This document shows, piece by piece, positions 12,931 through 24,824 of a stretch of DNA of 64,000 nucleotides. The stretch is taken from assembly GCA_027625915.1 (NCBI GenBank), contig JANTQA010000070.1, positions 13,831,001-13,895,000 on the forward strand. Reading direction: 5' to 3'. The DNA is from Anaeramoeba flamelloides. Its lineage: Eukaryota > Metamonada > Anaeramoebidae. The notes under the pieces were generated by a model. It had not been told where the DNA came from. It saw nothing but the letters and a program-made list of their open reading frames with translations, and ran no database searches. The position numbers and the translations under genes were made by a program. How positions within the stretch are numbered: the first letter of the stretch is position 1; every line of letters starts with the position of its first letter.

Positions 12931-13143
12931 ATGATGAAATTTTTTATTTTGGTGAAGTTTGGACAAAAAGGTGGTTTCTTAGGTGAAAATATTTGGAAAA
13001 AAACATACGTAGTTAGAGATATAGTTAATATATGTCCTTACGAACCAAAAAACACTAAAAATGAAAAACTGATCAAATACTTTCCATTAATACAATTAAA
13101 AAAACAAAATGATAAAATAAAAATAAATAAAGTTTCAATTTAG
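12931..13143 (+). pseudogene. PH-domain-like gene fragment, 70 codons
   Basis: A short frame whose middle reads KGGFLGENIWKKTYVVRD, then CPYEPKNTKNEKLIKYFPL. This matches the start of a pleckstrin homology domain: a G-x-L strand, W-K-x-x-Y-V-V-R/L-x-D, then Y-x-x-x and a P-L strand. The second half of a PH fold and its C-terminal tryptophan helix are absent, because a Lys/Ile-rich end meets TAG. The codons are less monotonous than the surrounding DNA. It could be the last exon of an undetected gene or a relic copied from a PH-domain gene. I favour a relic; certainty is low. Confidence 0.35.
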
Positions 13144-14029
13144 CTTTTTCTTGAAAACATTTTTTGCCAAAATCCTTGATTTCAACCTTGAAATTATGTA
13201 TATTTTTAGATACACTATCTTGTTTTAACTCATTTACAAAAAAAAATTCTAAATTATGGGAATTTTCTTTTCACAAAAGGCACTAATTTGGTATCAAATG
13301 TTTTTTTTTGTTTTAAATGGTAAAATAAAAAAAAAAGTTAAACTAAAAGGATAAACTTTCTGGAAAAGCATTCTAATTTAATATATTAACTTATTCTTTT
13401 ATTTCAAACTTTTCTCAACCCGAATTTTTCAAAAAAAAATAAAAAAGTGCACACTAATTCCAAAAAATATTTTCGATATTCAAAAGTTGAGAGTGTTTTT
13501 ATTCTAAAAAAAATTATCACAGTGGTTAATTGAATTAATTTAGTTCTTAATTTCGAAAAATATTAATCAGAAAAAAATAGTGCTTTTTTTTATTAAGGAC
13601 ATATTAAGAATTATCTAAAAAAAAAAATCTATAAGAAAAAATAACTTCAAAGTATTCTATAATAACTTGTTATGACAATTCTACAGTTGAAATTATTAGT
13701 AAAATACATCTTATTTCACTCAATTAGAATTCCTAAAACTGTCAAAAAATTTTCAAAACTTTAAAGAAGAACTCAATGATTTAGTAATTATTTTATCGAT
13801 CAAATACTTTACTATTTTAATTGTTTAGCAATATAATCTCTTTATTATCTAAATTTATTGAAAAGGTTGACTTATACCTTCAAAAATAATACAAATGTTG
13901 GGTTTAAAAAAAACATTCATTATATATATATATATTATAAAAATACATTAAAAAGTAAAATACAAATAAAAAAAAATAAATAAATAAATTTAAAAAAAAA
14001 TATCTTCAATGAAGAACTCCCAAAATAAA

Positions 14030-14330
14030 ACCCAAGATACTTTTGGTGAAATTAATTTAATATGATAATTGATTATTAATATTTGTTTGATTTTGGTTCG
14101 GAGTTTAATTTTTAACATTTTTTTCTTTTTTTAATCTGATTTACTTCAAACATTTGGTATTTTTAGTCTTTTGATTTTTAGCTTACAGTTGAAAGTTACA
14201 ATACTACTATGTTTTGATGTTTTAGTTTTCACAAGTTACCAATTAATATTTTATCATTCGTAACTCTTCTTTGGATGATAAAGAAAATTCAGCCAGTTTA
14301 AAAACGGAAAAAAATATAAAATAATAACTA
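14030..14330. repeat. Family K dispersed repeat
   Basis: Shares with 34320-34665, in order, a CTGATTT-CTT-AAAC stretch, TTACCAATTAAT versus a similar spaced segment, GTAACTCTTCTT versus GGAACTCTTCTT, and GATTCAACCAG/AATTCAGCCAG followed by GGAAAAAAATATAAA. The two copies are diverged. Type unknown. Confidence 0.5.
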
Positions 14331-15475
14331 ATTATACTAAAGTATTTATTTCTCTTAATATTTACACCCATATTAAATAAACACCTTTCATAATATTATT
14401 TTGTCTAAATTCGTATTAGTTATCCTATTTTTTCAAATATTTAAAGAGAAACTATATTCCTTTATAATTATTTTGAAAAAAGAAAAATAAATAAAGAAAA
14501 AAAAAGGAATAAAAGAGGATTTGTCAATTTTTTTGTCTTGGAAATCAAGTTTAATATGATATCAATTATTTTTATAAAAAACGATTTATATTATGAGATC
14601 GTGATATTCGATAAGCATGATATTGGGTCTATATTATCAGATCATTTTATTTGCTTTTTTCCAAATTTTTTGACTGTTTTTTTTTAGTGTTCTATAATAA
14701 TCTTTTAAAGAAAAGGTGGTGTTTGGCTAGGATCGATGATTAGAAACTTTTTGATTATTTATCAATAAAAATTTTTTTTTCAATAAAGTTAAATGTATTT
14801 CAATTCGTCTAAAGTTACGAAAAATATTAACAAAGCAGTGTATTTTTTCCTTTTTTTTCTTATATGAGTCATCCACAATTACTTTATGAATGAATTTTTT
14901 TTAATTAATATTTTTTTTTAATTTAAAATGAAATATATAAGAAAATGAAATAAAATTTGATGAAAGAACTGAATATATCAGAATTTATATCTACTGATAT
15001 TTTGATTAGGTATAGTAAATAAAAAAAATGATCTATTAATTTTATAAAAAGACCCATAAAATACAAAGAAGGGGTAAAAAATGAACAGATTTATAATTAA
15101 ATATAAAAAGGATGTAAAAAGGTAAAAGAAAGGTAGAAAAAGGCAAAAAATATATTTAAGGTATTATTAATTCCAAAATGTTCAAAAAAAGTTAAAAAAA
15201 TTTTGAAATATAAATCCCAATATAACATTTTGATGATACAAAAATTCCTATTTATAAAAAAAAATCAAAAAATAAATTATAATATTATATAAAACTAAAT
15301 CATAATCATTCAAGAATTGAGGTAAACACTTCTTTATAATTTATTGTATATTACTAAATAGAATAATAAATAATTATACTTTTATCACATAAAAACTAGA
15401 ATAAAAGATAATTAAATTATTGTATTTAAATATCAATAATTTTGTAAATAACTTACTAAAACTTTTATCACTCAA

Positions 15476-15965
15476 AAAAGGCTCGGTTTTAATGAGGGGA
15501 TTGCACATATTCAAAGTGTTTAAATGAATATTAGATGGAAATATTTATTTTGGAAATTTCAAAATTGAAATATAATTTTGCACATTTTACCATTTTTTTT
15601 TTTTAACAGATAATACACTTGCAAAAGTTTTTTTTATTGCAAGATCATTATTTACTTGACAAAAACATGTTATTCTAATGTTACTGAAAAGGTGAAAAAT
15701 GGCTGTAGAGTAATAATATATCTTTCTATTTGAATTTTATGTGGATCCTTAATTGAAGATCAGAACAAACATTGTTTGTTTTTCTCGATAGTTCTCTAGA
15801 ATTTTGGATTTTTGTTTTTTATGAAAATCTATTGATTTTTTAGTTTTATTTCAACTGAGTATCAACCATTCTTTAATGTGTTTTATATTACTTATTTCTA
15901 ATTTATTCTCCAAAGGACTATTATAAAAAAGAATTGATATTTGAAAAAAAAAATTTTTGGATACC
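15476..15965 (+). mobile_element. Family C element, degraded copy
   Basis: Same sequence order as 24825-25340 and the reverse of 34883-35584: a GATATTAGA-type segment, TTGCAAGATCA, ACATGTTATTCTAATGTTAC, then TCTCCAAAGGACTATTAT and GAATTGATATTTGAAAAA. The GGGGCCC ends are eroded here. Confidence 0.65.
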
Positions 15966-16019
15966 CTATGATTGAAAGAAAGTTTATTAACAATTATTGA
16001 TTTTTCGAAGTCTAGATCA

Positions 16020-16275
16020 TCAACTAATTGTATTTGATTCCTTCTATTTTGAATAACTCAGCTTTAACTTAATATCAGCTACCATTCGACAAATTATTGA
16101 TCGAACGAAAAAAGTTATGTATTTCAAAAAAGTAAATGAAAACAAAAAACTAAAAAGATGAAAAAAGGATTTTCATATTTTACAAAAATCAAAATTATTT
16201 CCAAATTGAATGAAATTATATTTTCTTGTGATTCTTTTAAACGTTTTAACTGTTTAAAAAATTTTGATTTTTAGT
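16020..16275 (-). repeat. Family A partial copy, reverse orientation
   Basis: Read on the minus strand it follows family A from the AACAGTTAAAA end segment through TTTTGTTTTCATTTAC-like sequence to a GATCGATCAA-like region. Both extreme ends are lost. It lies 350 bp past the end of the kelch-BTB gene. Confidence 0.55.
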
Positions 16276-16630
16276 CAAGTAGGGAAATTATTTTTGGCAA
16301 CAGAATATTAAAAAAAAAGTTTAATATATAAAAATGCTTTTATCTGGGCAAATAAGGGGAATTTAAAACTCCATCCTTGAATTCCACAAAAAAAAATTAT
16401 TAATAAAAAAGTTTTTTGAAATCTAATAACAAATTTTTAGGATTATTTTTTATTTATATTAAAACTGTGAGTCGAAATTAGGATTTACTCCATTTTAGAA
16501 TTTCGAAATTTAGCATTCCAAAATCTTGTAAAAAAAATAAAACAAAAAAATAATTGATTTTTATGAAAATTTAAAAAAATTCAATTGTTAATAATCAAAA
16601 TAATCAAAATGATGATTTATGAGTTTTGAT

Positions 16631-19015
16631 TTATTTATTTTCATTTTTTTTTTTCGACGTTTTTTCTCTTTTATCTAAGAATGAGAAAGAATCAGAATTT
16701 TTATTTTCAAGATAATCTTTTTGTTTTTTTATTATATTAAAATTTTGACGAATAAATTTTTGAGTGACATTTAACAAATCGTCAATTTCATAGATCTCAG
16801 CTAATTCTAAAATTTGTATTGCATTTTCGCAATTTATGCCACCTTGAATAATTAGCTTTGAACATAATTTTTCAAATTTCGAATCCTTCAACCCATAGTA
16901 GCCAACGACACCGAGCAACTCTATTAAAATGGCCGTATCGGCTGCTTGTATTGTATCCAGATAGCAATATTTGACCAAGGTATGTATCGCCTTGTAAGAT
17001 CTATTACTGAGGTCTGATACGGATTTCCCAAAATCATTTACTGTCAGGAACAATCCGCGATAAAGCTCGGATCTCGCAGCCAATATCATTGGGTGTATTG
17101 GCAAGGGCTTTTCTTTCACGATTATTGAAAATGTTTTTGACTTTTCGTCATTGTACAATCTCTCGAGATCGATTAAGATTGTATTGGAAGATTCTCTTGT
17201 CGTGCCATCGTTTTTACAGAGGGAAACCAGTCTATCTATTTTCAATTCCTGGGCTATTTTTAATAAAATTGGTATTTGGCTATAGTCGGTAATTCTCAGC
17301 CTGCCAGTATAAAAATAATATAAAAGAATTTCGATTTCGTCTGAATTGAATAATTTAGCAATTTGCTCAATTTTTGTACAGCCCTGTTCCAATCGAATGT
17401 TCAACCAGGCCGAATTGCCAAAGGCATATTTTTTATCTGCGCACATAAATTTGATATCTGAAACGGATTCCCGAACATTATCAAAAAAGTCGATTAATTC
17501 CTCGACGATAGGATATTCGAAGGTTAATGTCGTAATATCATTTTTTGATTTTTTGTCAATAAAGGCTCTGAGGCCAAACCCGGTAATTAGCACGTTATCG
17601 TACGGGATCAGATCATGCCCAAATCTTGAAAGCTCCTTGTTGTTGTGCTTAATCAAATTGACCCATTCCTGAGTTTTAAAATCAAAATAATGAAGATCAT
17701 TTAAATCGCCGTGTGTTCCATACCCGCCATAGACAAACCATTTGTCATTAAAAACACAGCTGGCGCTCACGGATCTTCTCGGTGGGTAGGCGCCTCCCAA
17801 GATTGGCACATTTCTCCATTGGTTTGTTGTTGGGTTATAACAGCAAACTTTCGATTTCCTTAGGGGGGAGATGAGGCCCTTCCCCGAAGAAAAATAGATT
17901 TCCTTATTATACACACAGGAGACATGCAGGGTTAAGGGGAATTCCTTATGGTTGAACCCCTTTCCAGAGATCTTTTCCCATTGCATGCTATACAAATCTA
18001 ATTTGTAGAAGGAGTTTTTATAAACCTTCTTGCCGTCCCACCCCCCGTACAGATACAAAAGATTGTCTAGCGCAACAAAGGTGTGATCAGACCGTGGCCC
18101 GGGCTGAGATCCAAACGTAAGCACCTGAACGAATTGGTTTGTTTTAAATTCGTACCTCCAGAGATCGTTTAAATATGCCAGTTTGCCATGCCCACCAAAA
18201 ATCCAGATGTTGTCCTTATACACAAGCAAACGATGGCCCCACCTTGGCTCGGGCCTTTTGCTTTCAAACTGTTGTGGAACCACCTTCCATTCGTGTGTAA
18301 TTAGATCAAAGGTATAGAAATGATCAAACACAACAGTCCGATTTGTACCTCCCCCAAAAAGCCATAATTTGTGATCGTAGTTCACAATTTCAGTCCTTTG
18401 CGAGAACGGGATCTCCTCTTTGTTTTTGTTCGTTGGCACATATTCGGTCCATTCCAGGTTTTCATACATATTAAATTTCGATAACGGATCGGGCCTGATT
18501 ACATCTTTGCTTTCGTCCTTTTGTAATTCCAATTCCAACAGGTTGAAAAGTTCATTAATTATCGCAGATCGATCATTGCCAACTTGGTTGTGAACAGCTC
18601 GTAATAGCCCTGTTGGGTTTTCTAAATTCCGTAAGGCAGTCAGTACTTGTAACGCCTTTTGCGAGTCAAGATCCTCCTCGTCATCACCCTCTTCATCTTC
18701 TTCTTGATCCTCTTCTTCTTCATCATCGTCATCAACGCTCTCTTCATCTTCAATTTCATCTTCGTCAATTTCTTCCACTTCCACCCTTTCTTCTTCTTCT
18801 TCTTCATTGTTATTTTCTTCTTCTTCAATTTCTCGATTCGTGGTTTGGCGATCTTCGTTTTGTGCTTTTTCGGTTAAAAAAAAGTAATTTTTGTTTTTTT
18901 GTTAATTTTTTATTTGTGGTTTGTAAAAAAAAAGCAAAAAATACAATCGTTTTGAAAGAAAGTTTGTGAGTTGGAATTCTTTTAATTTGGAACTGTTGTT
19001 CGATTGTTTTGACAT
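16631..19015 (-). CDS. Kelch-repeat and tandem BTB domain protein
   Basis: Probably a cytoplasmic adaptor; BTB-kelch proteins often recruit substrates to Cullin-3 ubiquitin ligase. The main exon (18864-16631) encodes, in order, a long acidic Glu/Asp region, about six kelch repeats (roughly residues 170-440; motifs WLFGGG, WIFGGHG, YLYGGWDG, FVYGGYG with paired W residues), a weak BTB domain (475-560) and a clearer BTB/BACK-like domain (580-715), then a basic tail ending SKKKNENK. The frame opens without any ATG after the upstream stop; the first possible initiator in it is GTG at 18784. I infer a small first exon 19015-18994 (MSKQSNN) joined by a 129 bp intron, giving 751 residues; this start is unproven. 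Kelch before BTB is the reverse of the animal KLHL order. Divergent from the USP gene. Confidence 0.82.
18865..18993 (-). other. Inferred first intron of the kelch-BTB gene
   Basis: On the minus strand the proposed donor is A/GTTCC and the acceptor is CCGAAAAAG. Joining them turns MSKQSNN into the long open frame at TQNEDRQTTN. The 129 bp length matches the RPS14 introns, and the T-rich then A-rich order fits. The donor is weak, so an alternative first exon is possible. Confidence 0.4.
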
Positions 19016-20808
19016 TAACACTTTGTATTTCAATTTTATTTCAAGAAAATCTCTGGTGCTATTCGTTTGGTATAAAAGCAGATAAATCAAAAAAAACAAA
19101 ATATATTTTTGGATCGAGAGATCAAACGATCTTTTGGCAAGAAACAAAGAGAATTTTTTCAGTGGAGCAATGTTAATAAAGAATTGTTGAAATTAAATTG
19201 TGGTATAATAGTGTTTCTTTCCAAGATTTTTTTTTTTTTTGAAAAATCAAATGATCTTTTTTTTTTTTTATTTTTTTGTTTTTAAGATTTTGGAGAGAAA
19301 GACAAAGCTTTCGATTTTGAAAATGATTCAAATTTTGATAATTTAATTTGGTTAATTGTTTTTTTGTTCACATATGAATACAAAAGGCAACGTTAGTTTA
19401 AAAAAAAATAAAAAAGTTACATACACATTGACAAGTTGCAAAAAAAAAAAAATGGTAAAAATTAAAGACTTTCACAAAAAAAAGAGCATATACATCAAAA
19501 AAACAGTATTTAGCTTCACAACACTCTAGGTTTTGTGGAAATTGTCTGAAAATTTGAAAAGTAACTCCAGGATCTAAAACCTTAAAATTTCAATTTTATA
19601 GCTTTTTAAATATTTGTACTTTTAAAAGCTTGTAATTAACACTCTTTGACTTTTTCTTTCTGATTGAAAAGAGTTTCGGGTTATTAAAAGTAAACAAATC
19701 TTTTGAAAAAATTTCATTAAATTTCAAAAAGAGTTAACTTTTTTGCAATTTAATTTTTTGTCCTTTTTTTAGCTTCTAAAAGTTTATATTAAGTATATTT
19801 GAAATTTAATAATATGGTTGTTTGAAGATTGGAAAATGAAATCTTGAAGTCTGTTTAAAAGAACAGAAAAAGTCTTGAAAGTATTTATATCGATTCTTAT
19901 ATTCTTGTAGGTATGTTTGAAGTGTTCGTTTTCAAAATTAAAAGTTATATTGTTGTTGGTTTGTCTTTTGATTATTCTTTACTGTAAATACTTTTTCATA
20001 AAGAAAAAATTCATAGTTTAATAGTGTTTTATTTCAAAAAAGTACGGTAATAGGCTATTTTTCCAAATCTGACGAAAATTTTTGACCATTGTTCCCCAAT
20101 CTACTTAAAACGGGTAAATTTGAGAGTTTAAAGTAAATACTCTTGAACTTTTAGTTTGTATATTTTTTAAAACATCTCTAAATAAAAACAACTTTTACTT
20201 TTACAAACCTTTTCAGACTTTAAAAGTATTTGGAAGGCTTTGAAAGTTCTTTAAATTATTTTCAAGGTTTCAAAAGACTGGATAACATTTTAAAAAATTC
20301 ATGAGATTTTTTGTAGTTGGTATGTAAGTAAGTGATAATTTGGGGTATAATGTTTTAATATTTCCAAAAGTTTCCTAGTTTTTTAAAGTCGTTCAAACAA
20401 AGTAAATTATAAAGGAAAATTGATAACACAAGTCCTAAATTTTGATCTTTTATCAGATCTTGATTTATCGTCTTAAATAAGAATTTTATATTAAAATTTT
20501 TATTTATTGGTTTTTATTATCACTTGCAAGTTGAAATTTCATGGTCTAGTATTATTTTAAGAAATTGTTCAGTGTTCAATTTACAATTTCGATTTGAGAG
20601 TTAAAAGTTTGAATAAAATAGTATTTTTATAACAATGATTTTAAATAGATTTACAAACAAAAACTAATTTTACCAAAACCAAAACTATTTTTTCTACAAA
20701 CAAACCCTTTTCATTGGGATTTTAGTAAAAAAAATAGGATTTTAAAGAAACATTTTTTCCAAATTATTTTCTTTCATTCAACTCACAAAAACAAAAAGAC
20801 AAAATTGT
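19016..20808. promoter_or_regulatory. Divergent intergenic region between kelch-BTB and USP
   Basis: 1.8 kb shared upstream region of two diverging genes, which must contain both promoters. It is A+T-rich with long T and A runs near 19230-19270. No specific core element could be singled out, and no coding frame is convincing. Confidence 0.4.
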
Positions 20809-23800
20809 ATGGGAGTTGGTTATAGTAAAACGGAAAAAGACTTGGGAGAAGGTTTCCCAAAAGAAGAAAGGCTAATGGGCCTCAACAATTATGGGAACAC
20901 GTGCTATGCAAACTCAATTTTACAATCGCTTTACCATTGCATACCATTTCGAGAATTTGTCTTATCGCAGCACAACAAAGAGCTTTCCAAGATTGAACAA
21001 ATGAACTTGTTAAATTGCCTTTCAGAATTGTTTCACAACATTAGATATAATAGTAAGCAAATAGGTAAAGTGGGTCCACGTAAATTTATCGGAAAGCTCC
21101 GAAAGGTTAATCTGCTCTTTGCAGGTAAAACACAGCAAGACGCCCAAGAATTTTTGAATTTCCTTCTAAATGAAATCTCTGATCTTTATTTACAACACAA
21201 GTATCCCGAAATGAATTTGCATGATCGTAGTAGACAAGAAACAGAAATCCACAAAATATTCAGAGGAGAATTGTCAACAGAAACGAAGTGCCGTTGTTGT
21301 GAAAGCTCGACGTCAAGAAAAGAACATTTCCTTGATCTGAGCTTGGATATACAAGAAAATTGCTCGCTCACAAATTGCTTCAAACAATTTTCAATACCAG
21401 AGAAATTAGTTGGCGAGAACAAGTATTATTGTGAATGCTGTAGATCGTTACAAGAGGCCTATAAAACCACGAGGATTTCAAAGCTTCCACAAATTTTGGT
21501 CATACACCAGAAACGTTTTAAATATTTTGAACGAATACAGTCTCATAAAAAATTATTTCATAAGGTTTCCTTACCCCTAGAATTCAAAATCTTAAATACT
21601 GTAAGATCCTTTCAAGGAATTTTTTTTAGGATTAAAAATATTCCTTTTTTTTTTTTTTTTTTTTTTTTTTTTCTCTCATTTTTTTTTTTTTTTTCAATTA
21701 CAAGGTCGTTTAAACCTAATTTTGAAACAGTTAAAAAAAAAAAAGAATTTAGTTCTCATTACGATTTTAAGAGACATTTAAAAACAAAAATTGTAAAGGC
21801 CGAACAGCTCTAATATTTTATTGCTGAAATGTCTCCAAAATCCAAACTCACTCTGAATTTTTTTTTTTTAATTTGCAAAATACTAACACTCTTGTTTATG
21901 AGAACGTGTCAGTTTTCCTCTCGACTTACCAATTGTAATGGAATTCATACTATTCATTCAATTATTTTGTTTAGTAAGATTTTAGAGAGATACCGATAAA
22001 TTCATAGAAATGTTATCAAATTATAACTTCGTTTTTCAGTCTTTTGTATTATTATTACTCGGCTTTTAATACAGAATTTCATTTTTTTAAATGTAAAGAA
22101 ACTTTGTAAAATCACCAGGTCATGCAAATGTTATGAGTATGGAACTCTTTTAAAAGTAGAGCAATCTAATTGCAAAAAAGGAAATTGAAGCGAAAATTTA
22201 AAAACTTGCACATTTCAAAAAATTTTCGTTAATGAAAATTAGTTTACGTTTACCAATTGTTTCAAAATAAATTGAACAAAATTTTCATTCAGCTTTCCAA
22301 AAACAGATTTATAAAATATACTAATTTTTCATTTCAGATTTTTAATATTCTTAAAAGAAGCTTAAAATATTAATTCACGTTTTAGAATTGGGAACATTGA
22401 TGATTTATTTTAATTCTCGACATATGTGATTTTTTTTTGGAAAGCTGAATGAAATTTTTGATCTTTTTATTTTGAAATTAACAGTAAATTTTTTTTTGTT
22501 TAAAGATAGTTTTTTCTAATGACACATTCACTAACAGTTTTTTTGTTGATAAAGAAAAACTAATAAATTGATTTTATTTCAAACATTATAAAAGCTTTCT
22601 ATTCTATTTATTACTATCCCAATCACCATTACATTATAAATAGTTTTAATTCGAATAAATATTAATAATCAAGAATTTTTTCCTATTTTTTTCCATTTTA
22701 TCCCAGGTTGAATTTTCTTTATCTTGCGAAGAAGAGCTATAAAGGAAAAATATTAAGAGTTTACTTGACAAAACCGGAATACTGAAATGTGACATGGTGT
22801 GAGTAACTTTAAAATAAAAAAGAAAAAGTAAAGGCAAAACATACCAAAGGGTTAAAAAAGTGAATGAGATCAAAAAGAAAAAAGAAATTACCAATATTAA
22901 ATAACTACTTCCAAAATGAATATTCAAAATAAATTATATTAATTAAAGTAATGTGGCTGTGATTTTGGTCGTTCTTAATTAAAAGATAGAAAAGTACATT
23001 TTCGTGAGAAGGAGTCTAATTTCAAATTGGTCATTTTGTCACAAAAATGTCCTTTCAACACACCCCATAATCTAATAGCATTTTATCTCATAAGTACAAA
23101 ATTATCTCTTTTTAAAAGCATTTTTTTTCAACTATCAATTTTTGATTTAAAAATGACCAAGTTGAAAAAATTAAGATCTCAATTTACATTGTTGTTGTTG
23201 TTGTTGTTGTTGTTGGAAATTTCAACCAAAGAGTTTAAGAAACCAAACTCAAGAGATACGTCTTCGGCTTCGTGAAGACTTTTACAATTAAAAAAAAAAA
23301 TTGCAACAAAGGTCAATTTATTCCATTCACCAAAGGTATATATACAAAATAATCTATATTTTTTTGTCAGGGTTTTATGATTTTATATCATATTTAAACC
23401 AACCTTTTGTGAAAATTTTGTGGTACGACTCACGCAATTTTATTTTTTTCTTTTTGTTTAAATTTTGTTTGAAATCTTGATTTGAACTGCTCAAATGAAA
23501 AAATGAAATTTTTTATTTTCTTGAAAATGTATAAATTGTACTTTTGAAAATTATAAAATTGTACTTTTCGTTCTAATTTATTCTTGAATAAAAAAAAAAA
23601 TTGCTTTAAATAGAACAATTTATGTCAAAAGGCACATTAAATAATTATTTTTAGCAGAATACAACCGGCCCAAAAGCGGGATCTTCTCGCGAAAAGGGTC
23701 ATTGTTTTTTTTTTTTTTTTGATTTTTACTTATTGCCCCTTATAAATCCTTTTTATCAATTTCTTTTGATAAACCTATTTTTTTTATCTTTTTTCTTTAT

Positions 23801-24440
23801 TTTTTGTTCTTTTCAATTTTTGATTTTGCAACAACAAAAATAATTTGGTTATACCCTTCCAATGAATAATTGTGAAATCATCTATTTTATGATCAAAATC
23901 CCCTTGAAAGGAAATTTAAGCTAAAGGGCATCATGAGTATAATTTACACTCCTTCAATAACAAAAAAAAAAATAATAACAAATTTTTGGATTACATTATG
24001 TTTTATTATATTACAAATTGTAAATATTATGAAGATTATTCCAAAAATAAAATACAATTATTTTTTTTTTTATTTTTAAGCGTTTACAATAAAATTTCAA
24101 TCTAATATCTTATCTAATGATTTCTTTTACTATCGATATATTCTATTTGAAAACAATTTATTAATAGACAAAAAAATGTAAAAAAAAAAATATACCATAT
24201 GAATTATTTGCAATGGTTATTCATAAAGGTCATGCCCCACACTTTGGACATTATGTTGCTATTATAAAATCACATGACAAATGGATCCTGATGGATGATG
24301 AGAGAGTTATTGTAGTAAATGAAAATTTTTTAGAATATTTTTTTGGAACTCCTGTTGGTGAATCCGTTCATAACGAAACTAGTTATATTTTATTCTATCA
24401 ACAAATGGATCATAAAAAAAATATTCAAGAACAAAAATAA
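20809..24440 (+). CDS. USP12/USP46-type ubiquitin carboxyl-terminal hydrolase, two exons
   Basis: Cysteine protease that removes ubiquitin from substrates; the animal USP12/USP46 pair works with WD40 activators UAF1 and WDR20. Exons 20809-21600 and 24168-24440 join at phase 0 to give 354 residues (USP46 is about 366). Catalytic Cys32 lies in YGNTCYANSILQSLY and catalytic His292 in HFGHYVAIIKSHDKW, followed by a DD pair near residue 307. Two CxxC pairs (KCRCCE and YYCECCR) form the zinc finger site in the fingers subdomain. [14 protein letters not shown] and LPLEFKILNT, and the C-terminal SYILFYQ, match the family. The protein begins MGVGYS, an N-myristoylation-type sequence like the MGxxxS seen in USP12/46. 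The donor is GTAAGA; the acceptor is TTAATAG, and the junction passes through a lysine-rich loop that varies in the family. The 2.6 kb intron holds repeats. Confidence 0.94.
22245..22500. mobile_element. Fold-back element with about 50 bp imperfect inverted repeats
   Basis: The core TTTCATTCAGCTTTCCAAAAA at about 22288 is mirrored by TTTTTGGAAAGCTGAATGAAA near 22435. Pairing continues outward through TTTCAAAATAAA. The interior is similar to 330-560 at the window start. Likely a decayed MITE; its target duplication is not clear. Confidence 0.55.
23189..23215. repeat. GTT trinucleotide microsatellite
   Basis: About nine GTT units in the USP intron. The reverse strand is CAA/AAC, the same unit that is expanded in the ankyrin gene at 31191-31340. 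Confidence 0.85.
23862..23975 (+). mobile_element. LINE-like 3' tail fragment
   Basis: Ends with GGAAATTTAAGCTAAAGGGC, then a small hairpin (GAGTATAATTTACACTC) and an A-rich run. The same order closes the fragment at 36570-36957, which still encodes a piece of reverse-transcriptase C-terminal region. Severely 5'-truncated. Confidence 0.6.
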
Positions 24441-24824
24441 TTAATAATACAAGAATTAAAAATTGATTTATTTTGATCAAATATTTCTTTTTTTTAATTT
24501 TGTAAAATTTTTTAATGTTTTGGCTTATTATATTTGACACAGAATATATAAATATAAATAAATAATTTTCTAAAATATGGTTATTATTATTTTTTTAAAC
24601 ATTAAATCAATCTACATTGATTCTTTTTTTTTATTTTTATTTTTTTTTTTTTGTGTGTGTGTAATTTTCTTACGAGTAAAATTTCTTGTTCTTTTTTTTT
24701 TTTCATTATTCTTTCAATTTCCTTTTTGAAAAATCCTTGTTGTTTACTTTTCCAATTATTATTTTAAAACACAAAGAATAATTAAAATTTTGTACCACAA
24801 CTAATAAAGCAAATAAACTATTTT

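Larger units (their letters stand above)
10558..16630. other. 6 kb intergenic region, old repeats only
   Basis: Downstream of HDAC and downstream of the convergent kelch-BTB gene. It contains a family-J repeat (about 11700-12060), a PH-domain-like fragment (12931-13143), a family-K repeat (14030-14330), a family-C element (15476-15965) and a reverse family-A remnant (16020-16275). Short simple tracts occur, such as TA repeats near 13920. Otherwise I see nothing beyond very A+T-rich sequence. Confidence 0.5.
21601..24167 (+). other. USP intron (2.6 kb) with repeat relics
   Basis: Donor GTAAGA is followed within 40 bp by T runs longer than 25. The acceptor lies in an A-rich tract. It contains a fold-back element at 22245-22500, a GTT microsatellite near 23189-23215 and a LINE-like 3' tail at 23862-23975. 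No coding sequence was recognised. Confidence 0.8.

Noticed and set aside
18640-18969. Several open frames in both strands across the acidic coding stretch
   Set aside because: They are shadows of the GAA/GAT-rich kelch-BTB N-terminus in other frames.
23256-23280. GTCTTC/GAAGAC hairpin as a terminator
   Set aside because: A 6 bp stem inside a eukaryotic intron has no reason to act as a terminator.
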